From an uncultured Clostridia bacterium (GTDB lineage Bacteria; Bacillota; Clostridia; Christensenellales; Aristaeellaceae): a stretch of DNA of 14,257 nucleotides. The DNA is taken from contig CAKTXH010000059.1 of the NCBI GenBank assembly GCA_934630975.1, positions 1 to 14,257 of the forward strand, written 5' to 3'. The notes beneath the pieces were generated by a model. The model was given only the letters and a program-made list of their open reading frames with translations. It ran no database searches and was not told the DNA's origin. Positions 1 to 6,788 of the stretch are shown here, piece after piece. A program made the translations under genes and the position numbers. Within the stretch, counting starts at the first letter, position 1, and every line of letters begins with the position of its first letter.

Positions 1-827
1 TAATCGGCATACGCCTGATACAGCTCGATGGTGGTGAATTCCGGGTTGTGGCGCGTGTCCATGCCCTCGTTGCGGAAGATGCGGCCCACTTCGTACACCT
101 TGTCAAACCCGCCAACGATCAGACGCTTGAGGTACAGCTCGGTCTCGATGCGCAGATACATCGGGATATCCAGCGCGTTGTGATGGGTCACGAACGAGCG
201 GGAGTTCGCGCCGATTTCGATGGTCTGGAGCACCGGGGTATCGACCTCGAGGAAGCCCTTCGCATCCAGGAACTCGCGCAGGGCCTTGAGAATCTGGCTG
301 CGCTTGATGAAGGTATCCTTCACCTGCGGGTTGACGATGGTATCCACATAGCGCTGGCGGTAGCGCATATCCTGATCGCGCAGGCCGTTCCACTTTTCCG
401 GCAGCACGCGCAGGGATTTGCTCAGCAGCGTCAGGGAGTTGGCGTGCACGGAGACTTCGCCGGTCTTGGTGCGGAACACAACGCCCTCGATGCCCAGAAT
501 GTCGCCGATATCCATCGTTTTGAAATCGGCATAGACGTCTTCGCCCACGTCCTCGCGGCGCACATACGCCTGAATCTGGCCTTCGCCGTCCATCATGTGA
601 ACGAAGGACGCCTTGCCCATGATTCGGCGGCTCATCATGCGGCCCGCAATGCGGACGGTTTTGCCCTCCAGCGCGTCGAAGTTGTCGAGCACCTCGACGG
701 AGGTATGGGTGCGGTCAAAGCGGGTGATGGTATAGGGATCGCGTCCCTCTTCGCAGTATTTCGCCAGCTTGGCGCGGCGAATCTGCTCCTGCTCGCTGTA
801 CTGCGGCTTTTCAAATTCTTCTGCCAC
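1..827 (-). CDS. lysS: Lysyl-tRNA synthetase, class II (3' part missing)
   Basis: Charges tRNA-Lys with lysine in the cytoplasm. The visible 275 residues are a little over half of the usual ~490-500; the C-terminal half, with class II motif 3, lies beyond the window edge. An OB-fold anticodon-binding domain covers about residues 57-140 (KTVRIAGRMMSRRIMGKASF). The catalytic domain then begins, with the motif 1 region at about 172-198 (FLEVDTPVL) and motif 2 at about 244-268 (VYEVGRIFRNEG, HNPEFTTIELYQAY). The start is a GTG at 827-825, preceded by AGAGGA at 7-base spacing; no better ATG exists in frame. It lies 119 bases downstream of greA, a common pairing in Clostridia, and is probably cotranscribed with it. 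Oddity: the stretch after motif 1 reads IEIGANSRSF where most LysS have a PGGA-x-A-R/K-PF pattern. Identity is certain from the overall match. Confidence 0.95.
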   Translation of the reverse strand, partial: MAEEFEKPQYSEQEQIRRAKLAKYCEEGRDPYTITRFDRTHTSVEVLDNFDALEGKTVRIAGRMMSRRIMGKASFVHMMDGEGQIQAYVRREDVGEDVYADFKTMDIGDILGIEGVVFRTKTGEVSVHANSLTLLSKSLRVLPEKWNGLRDQDMRYRQRYVDTIVNPQVKDTFIKRSQILKALREFLDAKGFLEVDTPVLQTIEIGANSRSFVTHHNALDIPMYLRIETELYLKRLIVGGFDKVYEVGRIFRNEGMDTRHNPEFTTIELYQAYAD

Positions 828-900
828 GATGGATTCCTCTTTCTGTCTACGTCTTACGGGGCGGCACAGCCGACGGACGGCTTCCGCATTTTCGCAAAGG

Positions 901-927
901 GCGATTCTCCCCGCCGGGGCGAATCGC
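901..927 (-). other. GC-rich hairpin between greA and lysS
   Basis: Seen directly: arms GCGATTC and GAATCGC (7 bp), then one mismatch, then CCCC/GGGG around a 3-base loop. On the minus strand only CCUUUGCG follows, so it is a poor intrinsic terminator. It may be a partial terminator or an mRNA stability or processing element that sets the greA:lysS ratio (inference). A second small hairpin, AGCCG/CGGCT, sits at 868-882. Nothing else is recognisable in this 119-base gap. Confidence 0.4.
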
Positions 928-946
928 TTTCGATCTCTCTTTGGTT

Positions 947-1429
947 TTACAGGGCGATCTCGATCACCTTGATGCGCATCGCGCCGCCCGGGGTCTGCGC
1001 GGTCACCGTCTCGCCGACGTGCGCGCCGATGAGCGCCGCGCCGACCGGGGACTCGTTGGAGAGCTTGCCGTTGGCCGGGTCGGATTCGGACGTGCCGACG
1101 ATGGTGTAGGTCTCCTCCTCGTCGGGATCATCCTCGTACACGATGGTCACACGCGTGCCGAAGCCGACCGTGTCCGTGCTGATCTTGCTCTCGTCCACGA
1201 CGACGGCGTTCTCGATCATCGCTTTCAGCTCGGCAATGCGCTGCTCGAGCACGGCCTGATCGTTCTTCGCCGCGTCATACTCGGCGTTTTCGCTCAAGTC
1301 GCCGTAGGAGATAGCCACTTTGAGCTGCTCGGCGACCTTCATTTTTTCAGTAGTCTCTTTGTATTCAAGCTCTTCCTTCATGCGCTGAAGGCCTTCGCGG
1401 GTAACGACCACATGCTTGGTGTCAGACAT
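947..1429 (-). CDS. greA: Transcription elongation factor GreA
   Basis: GreA binds RNA polymerase through the secondary channel and stimulates cleavage of backtracked RNA, rescuing stalled complexes. The 160-residue length is typical. The N-terminal antiparallel coiled coil runs from about residue 10 to 75. Its tip carries the signature GDLSENAEY with the acidic pair D44 and E47 that coordinate the catalytic magnesium. The C-terminal FKBP-like domain is at about 80-158, with SPVGAALIGAHVGETV and TPGGAMRIKVIEI. The ATG is preceded by AAGGAG at 9 bases. The gene has its own consensus promoter (1522-1550) and a leader hairpin (1479-1503), and lysS lies downstream on the same strand. Identification is firm. 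Confidence 0.97.
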   Translation of the reverse strand: MSDTKHVVVTREGLQRMKEELEYKETTEKMKVAEQLKVAISYGDLSENAEYDAAKNDQAVLEQRIAELKAMIENAVVVDESKISTDTVGFGTRVTIVYEDDPDEEETYTIVGTSESDPANGKLSNESPVGAALIGAHVGETVTAQTPGGAMRIKVIEIAL

Positions 1430-1478
1430 CGTTCATCTCTCCTTTTCCTTGCGCGCGCTGCTGCGCGGCAAAACGAGC

Positions 1479-1503
1479 GCCCGGAGAAGCTTTCTTTCCG
1501 GGC
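1479..1503 (-). terminator. Leader hairpin upstream of greA, possible attenuator or terminator
   Basis: On the minus strand a perfect 7-bp stem, GCCCGGA/TCCGGGC, encloses an 11-base loop. It is followed by GCTCGTTTTGCC, a short T4 tract. It lies between the predicted greA transcription start (about 1515) and the greA ATG. It could therefore act both as an attenuator of greA and as a weak terminator for the operon arriving from yhcH. The T-tract is short and displaced by five bases, so termination would be partial at best (inference). Confidence 0.45.
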
Positions 1504-1521
1504 ATACTGCGATATTCTATG

Positions 1522-1550
1522 ATTATACTCTCCGCTTCTCCGTTTGTCAA
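1522..1550 (-). promoter_or_regulatory. Perfect consensus sigma-A promoter for greA(-lysS)
   Basis: Read on the minus strand, the -35 box TTGACA (1550-1545) and the -10 box TATAAT (1527-1522) are separated by exactly 17 bases. All 12 consensus positions match. The start point would be near 1515, giving a leader of about 85 bases before greA. The promoter lies in the gap directly after the yhcH-like gene. Confidence 0.85.
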
Positions 1551-1578
1551 TCGACACCCGCGCGGAAAATGCAGGCGG

Positions 1579-2028
1579 TTACAGGCAAAACGCCTCCGGG
1601 CAGGGCAGCTTCACCACCCATTTGGTCAGCGTCTCGGCCTGCCCGGGCACGGTCTGCCCGCCGACGCGGTGCGCTTCGCCCGGATAAATGGCAACAAACC
1701 GCCCTTTTTCCAGCCGCACTGTGTCCGCCCGACCGCCGCCGACGAGCTTCATCCCGTCGCCGCCATTTGGCAGCGGCGCGCCGGGCTGCAAGGCGCTCAT
1801 CGGCGCAAGGTCGATGGTTTCCGCGCCGTCCAGCCCGACCATCAGGTCGATGGTGTGAAAATGCACTTCGTACTGCCGTTTTTCCTCCGGCTTCGTCTCG
1901 TATTGCTTGTGCCGCACTTCGAAGGGCAGCCCGTCCGTGTCGCCCGACCGATAGCGCGCTTCAAGTTCTTTCGCATACGGAATGATTCCTTCGTACAGCC
2001 CAATCCGTTCCATCGAATCTGTAATCAT
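1579..2028 (-). CDS. YhcH/YjgK/YiaL family cupin-like protein
   Basis: Small cytoplasmic beta-sandwich of the YhcH/YjgK/YiaL (DUF386) family, which includes the EbgC beta-galactosidase subunit. Members are thought to bind a metal and act on sugars or sugar acids, for example as anomerases. The 149 residues match the family's usual ~150. Family-like features are the start MITDSMERIGLYEGIIPYAKE, the metal-site motif EVHFHTID (candidate ligands E54, H56, D61), RFVAIYPGEAHRVG (H120) near the C-terminus, and the closing strand KWVVKL. GGGAGG precedes the ATG by 7 bases. It follows the SGNH gene by only 15 bases, so it is cotranscribed and possibly coupled to the acylation pair. That suggests a role with a surface sugar, but the substrate cannot be told from sequence. 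Confidence 0.85.
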   Translation of the reverse strand: MITDSMERIGLYEGIIPYAKELEARYRSGDTDGLPFEVRHKQYETKPEEKRQYEVHFHTIDLMVGLDGAETIDLAPMSALQPGAPLPNGGDGMKLVGGGRADTVRLEKGRFVAIYPGEAHRVGGQTVPGQAETLTKWVVKLPCPEAFCL

Positions 2029-2043
2029 GGCGCTTCCTCCCGC

Positions 2044-3420
2044 TTAAAACTGCTTTTCGCAAAGGATTTCCCCGCTTTCCCGGTCGATCAGCGCGACGGA
2101 CACGCCCTCCGGCACATCCCCGCCGACCTCTTCCTCCACCTTGCCCGCCGCGCGGTCGATGCGCACGCGGTAGCTCTGTCCGCTTTGCGCCGCCTCGTCC
2201 AGCTCCTCCAGCGGGAACAGGCTGTTCGACCACTTGGCGAACATGTCCGCCTCGAAAACGTGCTCCCTCGCGATGTTCTGCATCAGCGTCATCAGCTTTT
2301 CGCTGTCAAACAGCGCGTTTCCTGCGCTGACCGTGATTTCGCAGGCAAAATCGTCGTCGTGCAGCAGCATCAGCGCATTTTCAAGTTCGCTCTGGTTTTG
2401 GAAATCCGCGAGCTTCTTTTCCCGGTAGGCCGCCGCGTCGTCCGCCCATGCCGCGTAGGCCGCTTCCCCGCGCCGGTCGGCAACGTCGTAGTGTTCCGCG
2501 ATATACGCGCCCAGATAATCGGAAACCTTGCGCGCGCCGGAGGGATTGAGGTGCTGGTTGCCGTCGAAGCAGTCCGTCGCGTAGTCCGTCACCTGATCCA
2601 TACTCACGAAGTCGATATAGTCCACATCGCAGCTTTCCGCAATCAGGCGAACCGCGTTCGCGTCCATCTGCTGCTGCTCCGTGGCCGGGTAGGGCAGGTG
2701 CACCAGCAGCACGTCAATGCCCCGCGCCCTGCAATCCATGATGATTTCCCGCAAGTAGATGAACCCGATCTGCCAGCTCTCTTCCGTCGCCATATCTTCG
2801 TCGATCAGGTCGTAATCCTGCGCGTCCATCACGCCGATGACGCTTTTAGCGCCCTTCTCTTTGTTGTAAATCGGGTGAATATCCTCGTCCGTCAGCTCGC
2901 TCCATCGCGCGTGGTACTTGCCCAGTGTGAACAGGTATTCCCATTTCATGTCCACGTAGGCCACGCCGTCATCGTCCACCACGTTCGGGTCGTCCATCAG
3001 GTCGTCCATCGTCCGAATTTTCGTCTTCGTCAGCGGATAGCAGTCAAACGCCGTGTGCACGTCGCTGCTGCTGCCGGAGAGCTTGTAGCTCTTGCTCGCG
3101 CCCTGCACATCCAGCACAACCAGCTTCGGCCTGGCGTAATCCAGCGCGTTTTGCAGCGACCAGTAGGTGATGGGCATCGTGCTGCCGTAGTTGGCGATGT
3201 TGTAGCCCGCAATGCCGTATTTTTCCCAAAGCTCCATCGGGAAAACGCCCGTGCTCATCACGCTGTCGCCCATGAACAGCACATCGTACTCCCCCGCGCG
3301 GCTCAAAAACGGCTGCATTTTCTCCCGGCTTTCCTTGCGCTCAACCAGCCTGCTCACGCCCGCGACCACGCCCAGCAGCAGCGCGCAAAATACCGCGATT
3401 TTGATAATCTTCTTTCCCAT
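2044..3420 (-). CDS. Membrane-anchored SGNH/GDSL-like protein, partner of the MBOAT acyltransferase
   Basis: 458 residues with one N-terminal membrane segment (about residues 5-22, KIAVFCALLLGVVAGV) and no signal peptidase site, so it is probably anchored facing outward. The SGNH core starts with VLFMGDSVMSTG (nucleophile S53 in GDS 51-53), continues with YNIANYGST (N and G of blocks II/III), and ends with DGNQHLNPSGARKVSDYLG (D286, H290). This matches proteins of the DltD/AlgJ/AlgX type that work with MBOAT proteins to put acyl groups on extracytoplasmic polymers. A C-terminal extension of about 145 residues (about 313-458), rich in acidic residues, follows the catalytic fold. AGGA lies upstream of the ATG. 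It sits 90 bases after the MBOAT gene, with a double-hairpin repeat between them, and 15 bases before the YhcH-family gene. The acceptor polymer is unknown. Confidence 0.85.
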   Translation of the reverse strand: MGKKIIKIAVFCALLLGVVAGVSRLVERKESREKMQPFLSRAGEYDVLFMGDSVMSTGVFPMELWEKYGIAGYNIANYGSTMPITYWSLQNALDYARPKLVVLDVQGASKSYKLSGSSSDVHTAFDCYPLTKTKIRTMDDLMDDPNVVDDDGVAYVDMKWEYLFTLGKYHARWSELTDEDIHPIYNKEKGAKSVIGVMDAQDYDLIDEDMATEESWQIGFIYLREIIMDCRARGIDVLLVHLPYPATEQQQMDANAVRLIAESCDVDYIDFVSMDQVTDYATDCFDGNQHLNPSGARKVSDYLGAYIAEHYDVADRRGEAAYAAWADDAAAYREKKLADFQNQSELENALMLLHDDDFACEITVSAGNALFDSEKLMTLMQNIAREHVFEADMFAKWSNSLFPLEELDEAAQSGQSYRVRIDRAAGKVEEEVGGDVPEGVSVALIDRESGEILCEKQF

Positions 3421-3451
3421 ACGCTTTCCTGATTCCCAGATTGTGAAAGGT

Positions 3452-3504
3452 GCAGGGAACTCAGTTCCCTGCTTGGGTTTGGGGCAAAGCCCCAGCTAAA
3501 CCCA
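3452..3504. repeat. Double-hairpin intergenic repeat, copy 1
   Basis: Two adjacent inverted repeats fill the gap between the MBOAT and SGNH genes. The first has perfect 10-base arms GCAGGGAACT/AGTTCCCTGC around a single C (3452-3472). The second is nested: TGGGTTT/AAACCCA outside and GGGGC/GCCCC inside, around AAA (3474-3504). No T-run follows on either strand, so these are not ordinary terminators. A related copy with compensating changes lies at 9201-9244. Confidence 0.75.
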
Positions 3505-3510
3505 GACCCC

Positions 3511-5043
3511 TTAAAAATTGAAATAGATGAAGCTCGCTTCGCTGAAGCCGCTTCCCCAAACGCCCAGCAGTAAAACCGCCGCCGTGCCGCCGATCATCAC
3601 CGCCCAGCGAATCGGCAGGGCGCGCGCGGCCAGCCAGCCGCGAACGTCCTTCCCGCTTTCGCCCAGCAACGAAACGACCAGCAGCAGCAACACGCCGAGC
3701 GCCAGAATCCGCGCATCCAGCGGCGAAACGCCGAGGTTCGCCAGACTGACCTGCGCCACCTGCGGCATGGCGAAAACGCTGTCCATCATCCGCGCCGCGT
3801 CGCCCGCCGTCGCGCAGCGGTCAAAGAACCAGCCGATGTTCACAATGATAAACGTCCGCAGCACGCGGAACGCGTGGAAGCCCCGCGAGCCTGTCAGCCG
3901 CGGATGGCGCTCGTTCATCTGCTTGCAGATTGGCTCGAGCAGCGCCGCCGCCGCCAGCACCACGCCGTTGTATAAGCCCCAGAGGATGTAGTTGCTCGTC
4001 GCCCCGTGCCATACGCCGACCAGCGCAAACACGAGGATGTTGCCCAGCGCTGCCGGAAGCGCGCGCGCAAACGCCGCGCCGAACCGCCCCTTCGCCGCCT
4101 TGGACAGACGCGAAACCGGCCTGCTCAGCGCAAAGGGATAAAAGACGTAATCCCGCATCCACGCGCCGAGGCTGATGTGCCACCTGCGCCAGAAATCGCC
4201 CAGCGAAACCGCGAAATACGGCCGCTTGAAATTCTCCGCCAGACGGATACCGAACAATTCCGCGATGCCCGCGACCAGATCAATACCGCCGGAAAAATCG
4301 CAGTATTGCTGCACGGAGTACGCCAAAACGCCGATGACGGCCATCGCGCCGCCCCATGTGCCCGCAGGCGCGTCAAACACGGCGCTGACCATCGGCAGGG
4401 CGCGGTCAGCAATGACCATCTTTTTGAATAAACCCCAGAGCATCAGCAGAAACGCGCGCGGCAGATCGACGCGCCCGCCGTTTTCAAGCTGCTTTTCCAA
4501 TTGATCATACCGCCCGATCGGGCCTTGGATCACCTGCGGAAAGAACGAAACGAACAGCGCGAACCGCGCGGGGTTCTTCTGCGGCGCATACTTGCCGTTG
4601 TATACATCCAGCAGATACCCAGTCGATTGGAACGTGTAAAAGCTGATGCCCAGCGGCAGCAGCAGCCCCAGCGGCGACGCGCCGAACCAGCCGCGCACGT
4701 CGTCCGTGTATTTGAGCACGGCCAGCAGACCGAAATTCAGCAGCAGCGCTGCCAACAGCAACGCGCGCTGCCGGCTCTTCGTCGCGGCCTTGATCGCTTT
4801 TTTCTGCTCTTTATCCGCCGCCTTGAGCTTGGCCTTGCCGCTTTCGCCGATTTTGGCGATGAGCAGCGCGGCCAGCCATGTCGTGAGCGTCGTAACCAGC
4901 AGAAACGGCAGCCCCGCAAGGCTGCGCGACGCGTAAAAACCGTAACTGGCCAGCAGCAAAATCACCCAGCGGATTTTCGCCGGGCAGAGATGATAGACCG
5001 CCGCGCAGGCAAAGCCGTAGGCGGCCAGCATAAATAGGGTCAT
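3511..5043 (-). CDS. MBOAT family membrane-bound O-acyltransferase (AlgI/DltB/PatA type)
   Basis: Polytopic membrane enzyme that moves an acyl group, usually acetyl, across or to the outer face of the membrane for O-acylation of a surface polysaccharide or similar polymer. The 510 residues carry about 11-12 hydrophobic segments by eye. Family signatures are PLGISFYTFQSTGYLLDVY (130-148), FFPQVIQGPIGRY (167-179), YCDFSGGIDLVAGIAELFG, DFWRRWHISLG (283-293, conserved H289) and LVGVWHGATSNYILWGLYNG (341-360) with the catalytic H346. The residue 68-93 loop is strongly basic. The ATG overlaps the aroK stop as ATGA (5040-5043), so translation is coupled to shikimate kinase. The following gene encodes its expected SGNH partner. 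Substrate not determinable: it lacks the D-alanylation neighbours dltA and dltC, so DltB is unlikely. Confidence 0.93.
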   Translation of the reverse strand: MTLFMLAAYGFACAAVYHLCPAKIRWVILLLASYGFYASRSLAGLPFLLVTTLTTWLAALLIAKIGESGKAKLKAADKEQKKAIKAATKSRQRALLLAALLLNFGLLAVLKYTDDVRGWFGASPLGLLLPLGISFYTFQSTGYLLDVYNGKYAPQKNPARFALFVSFFPQVIQGPIGRYDQLEKQLENGGRVDLPRAFLLMLWGLFKKMVIADRALPMVSAVFDAPAGTWGGAMAVIGVLAYSVQQYCDFSGGIDLVAGIAELFGIRLAENFKRPYFAVSLGDFWRRWHISLGAWMRDYVFYPFALSRPVSRLSKAAKGRFGAAFARALPAALGNILVFALVGVWHGATSNYILWGLYNGVVLAAAALLEPICKQMNERHPRLTGSRGFHAFRVLRTFIIVNIGWFFDRCATAGDAARMMDSVFAMPQVAQVSLANLGVSPLDARILALGVLLLLVVSLLGESGKDVRGWLAARALPIRWAVMIGGTAAVLLLGVWGSGFSEASFIYFNF

Positions 5044-5549
5044 TTTTCTCTCTCCGTCAGCAGCTTTTCCAGCGCCTTCGCCGATTCCCTCGGCGGCAGG
5101 CGGTTGTCAAACGTCAGGTGCGCCGCCGCTTCATATAGATGCTCCCGCTGGGCGTACAGCGTGCGCATGCGTTCCGCTTTGTCGCCCGCGAGATTGGGCC
5201 GCGTATCCTGCCGAACGTCGGCGATCATGTCTTCCAGCGGGCGGCAGAGCCAGACCACCACGCCCTTTTCGCGCATCATGCGGATGTTCTCCTCCCGCGT
5301 GACGATGCCGCCGCCGGTCGCAATCACGCAGTTTGGCCGCGTCAGCGCGCGCGCAAGCGCCGCCGTTTCGTGAACGCGGAAACCCGCGTCGCCCTCCTCG
5401 GCAAAGATTTCGGGGATGGATTTGCCCGCCGCGCGCGCGATCTCCCCGTCCAGGTCGATCAGCGGCACGCCCATCCGCTCGGCCAGCAGCCGCCCCACCG
5501 TGCTCTTCCCGCACCCCATCATGCCGATGAGCAGAACCGGCTTACGCAT
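5040..5549 (-). CDS. aroK: Shikimate kinase
   Basis: Phosphorylates shikimate at the 3-hydroxyl with ATP, the fifth step to chorismate. About 169-171 residues, the family norm. Numbered from the upstream ATG: Walker A GMMGCGKST (11-19), shikimate-binding D34/D36 in LIDLDGEI, R60 in FR, GGG at 81-83, and lid arginine R119 in DTRPNL. Two tandem ATGCGT units open the frame. The first ATG (5555) abuts GGGAGG with no spacing, while the second (5549) has it at 6 bases, so I chose the second; the longer form would be 171 residues. The start overlaps the end of pheA (8 bases, or 14 from the upstream ATG), and the stop overlaps the MBOAT start by 4 bases, so translation is tightly coupled on both sides. 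Symbol aroK rather than aroL is by convention. Confidence 0.96.
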   Translation of the reverse strand: MRKPVLLIGMMGCGKSTVGRLLAERMGVPLIDLDGEIARAAGKSIPEIFAEEGDAGFRVHETAALARALTRPNCVIATGGGIVTREENIRMMREKGVVVWLCRPLEDMIADVRQDTRPNLAGDKAERMRTLYAQREHLYEAAAHLTFDNRLPPRESAKALEKLLTEREK

Positions 5550-6654
5550 ACGCATCCTCCCGCGCCGCCTGATACACGCCCAGCAGGCGGCAGTTTTCGC
5601 AGTCGCCCTGAAGCGAACCCATCAGCACGCCGAGGTTGCTCTCGCGCAGGTTGCCCGTCAAGTCGACATAGAAGCAGTATTCCCAGTTGGAGTTATGCAG
5701 CGGGCGGGATTCGATGTGCGTCATGTTCATCCCCATCGCCACAAAGCTGGAAAGCGCGCGCATCAGCGTGCCCCGCTCGTGGCGCAGGGTGAAGGTGACG
5801 GTCGCCTTATCCGGAATGCCGATGGGCGTGGGCGACGCGCTGACGACGACGAACCGCGTGTGGTTGCCGTTAAAGGTGTGGATGTCCGGCGCGAGAATCT
5901 CGAGGCCGTAGTGTTTGGCCGCCAGCCGCGACGCGATGGCCGCATACTGCTTGTCGCCCATTTCGGCGACGTGGCGCGCGGCGATGGCCGTGTTGAAATA
6001 CGGCGTGGTGACCCAATCCGGGTGCTCGCCGAGGAATTTGGGGCACTGGGCAAAGCCCTGCTCGTGGCTGAACACCTGCGTGATATCCGAAAGCTTCGCG
6101 CCCGGCACGCCCAGCAGGCAGTGCTCCACCCGCACAAGCTGCTCGCCGACGATGTGGCAGGCGTATTTGCCCAGCAGATCGTATACGTCGTTGATCGAGC
6201 CGGAAGAGGAATTTTCCACCGGCACCACGCCGTAACGCGCCTTGCCGTCCGCGACGGCGGCGAAGACCTCTTCAAACGTCTTGAAATTCACGCGCTCGCA
6301 GTCCTCGCCGAAGAAGCCGACCACCGCGCACTCGCTGTACGCGCCCGGCACGCCGCTGTACGCAATCAGCTTCGTCTCCGTCTGCTCTTCCAGATAGCGG
6401 CGCTGCTCCTCGCGGGAAAGGCGCATGATCTCCGTGAACAGCGCCATCACGCTCTGCGTAAGCGCCGGGTCGCTCACCTGCTGCGCGCGGGATTTGAGCA
6501 CCGCCTCCTCCCTCGCCGCGTTCAGAATATCCATATAGTGCGCCTGTTTGTACAGCGCCACGTCGCGGCAGACGCCCATGCGCCGCTCAAACAGCCGCAC
6601 GATCTGCGCGTCGATTTCGTCGATTTCTTTCCGGCAGTTTTCCAAGTCTCTCAT
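5542..6654 (-). CDS. pheA: Bifunctional chorismate mutase / prephenate dehydratase
   Basis: Converts chorismate to prephenate and then to phenylpyruvate, committing carbon to phenylalanine. The 370 residues hold three domains in order. An AroQ-type helical chorismate mutase covers about 1-88 (RKEIDEIDAQIVRLFERR). A prephenate dehydratase covers about 95-272 (AYSGVPGAYSE, PVENSSSGSINDVYDLL, catalytic TRF at 266-268). A C-terminal ACT regulatory domain covers about 284-362, with the Phe-binding ESRP motif at 315-318; the usual GALV motif reads GTLM (295-298). Feedback inhibition by Phe is therefore likely. The ribosome site AAGGAG, 7 bases before the ATG, lies inside the end of an inverted-repeat element (6660-6788). 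It overlaps aroK downstream and is separated from aroC only by that element. Confidence 0.97.
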   Translation of the reverse strand: MRDLENCRKEIDEIDAQIVRLFERRMGVCRDVALYKQAHYMDILNAAREEAVLKSRAQQVSDPALTQSVMALFTEIMRLSREEQRRYLEEQTETKLIAYSGVPGAYSECAVVGFFGEDCERVNFKTFEEVFAAVADGKARYGVVPVENSSSGSINDVYDLLGKYACHIVGEQLVRVEHCLLGVPGAKLSDITQVFSHEQGFAQCPKFLGEHPDWVTTPYFNTAIAARHVAEMGDKQYAAIASRLAAKHYGLEILAPDIHTFNGNHTRFVVVSASPTPIGIPDKATVTFTLRHERGTLMRALSSFVAMGMNMTHIESRPLHNSNWEYCFYVDLTGNLRESNLGVLMGSLQGDCENCRLLGVYQAAREDAYA

Positions 6655-6659
6655 GTGTG

Positions 6660-6788
6660 AACTCCTTCCGTCTGCCTTCGGCAGCCACCTCCCTCGAAGA
6701 GGGAGGCTTTATTTTCCTGCTGTCGTTGCTTATACCCAAAGCCTCCCTCCTTGAGGGAGGTGCTGAGCGAAGCGAAGCGGAAGGAGTT
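6660..6788. repeat. MITE-like long inverted-repeat element between aroC and pheA
   Basis: Two 51-base arms (6660-6710 and 6738-6788) face each other across a 27-base centre. Each arm reads AACTCCTTCCG, then a variable stretch of about 14 bases, then a palindromic CCTCCCTC/GAGGGAGG hairpin ending in CTTT. There is no transposase or coding sequence. The pheA-side end supplies the AAGGAG ribosome site of pheA; the other end supplies two bases of the aroC stop codon. It has the same architecture as 10336-10483. It may be a non-autonomous mobile element or a REP-like mRNA element (inference). Confidence 0.85.

Noticed and set aside
1561..1620. Terminator after the yhcH-like gene (AGGCG/CGCCT pairing around the stop codon)
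   Set aside because: The stem is only five pairs with a 13-base loop, overlaps the coding end, and is followed by only GCATTTTCC, too weak to call.
1519..3432. 637-codon plus-strand open frame, and similar long plus frames at 6751-8433, 7908-9272 and 10480-12459
   Set aside because: They are antisense to well-identified minus-strand genes. Their low-complexity His/Arg/Ala-rich translations come from the complementary strand of GC-rich codons, and no protein family is recognisable.
3452..3504. Intrinsic terminator between the MBOAT and SGNH genes
   Set aside because: The stems are strong but neither strand has a T-run after them, and a related structure sits inside the aroB-aroA gap, where termination would break the pathway.
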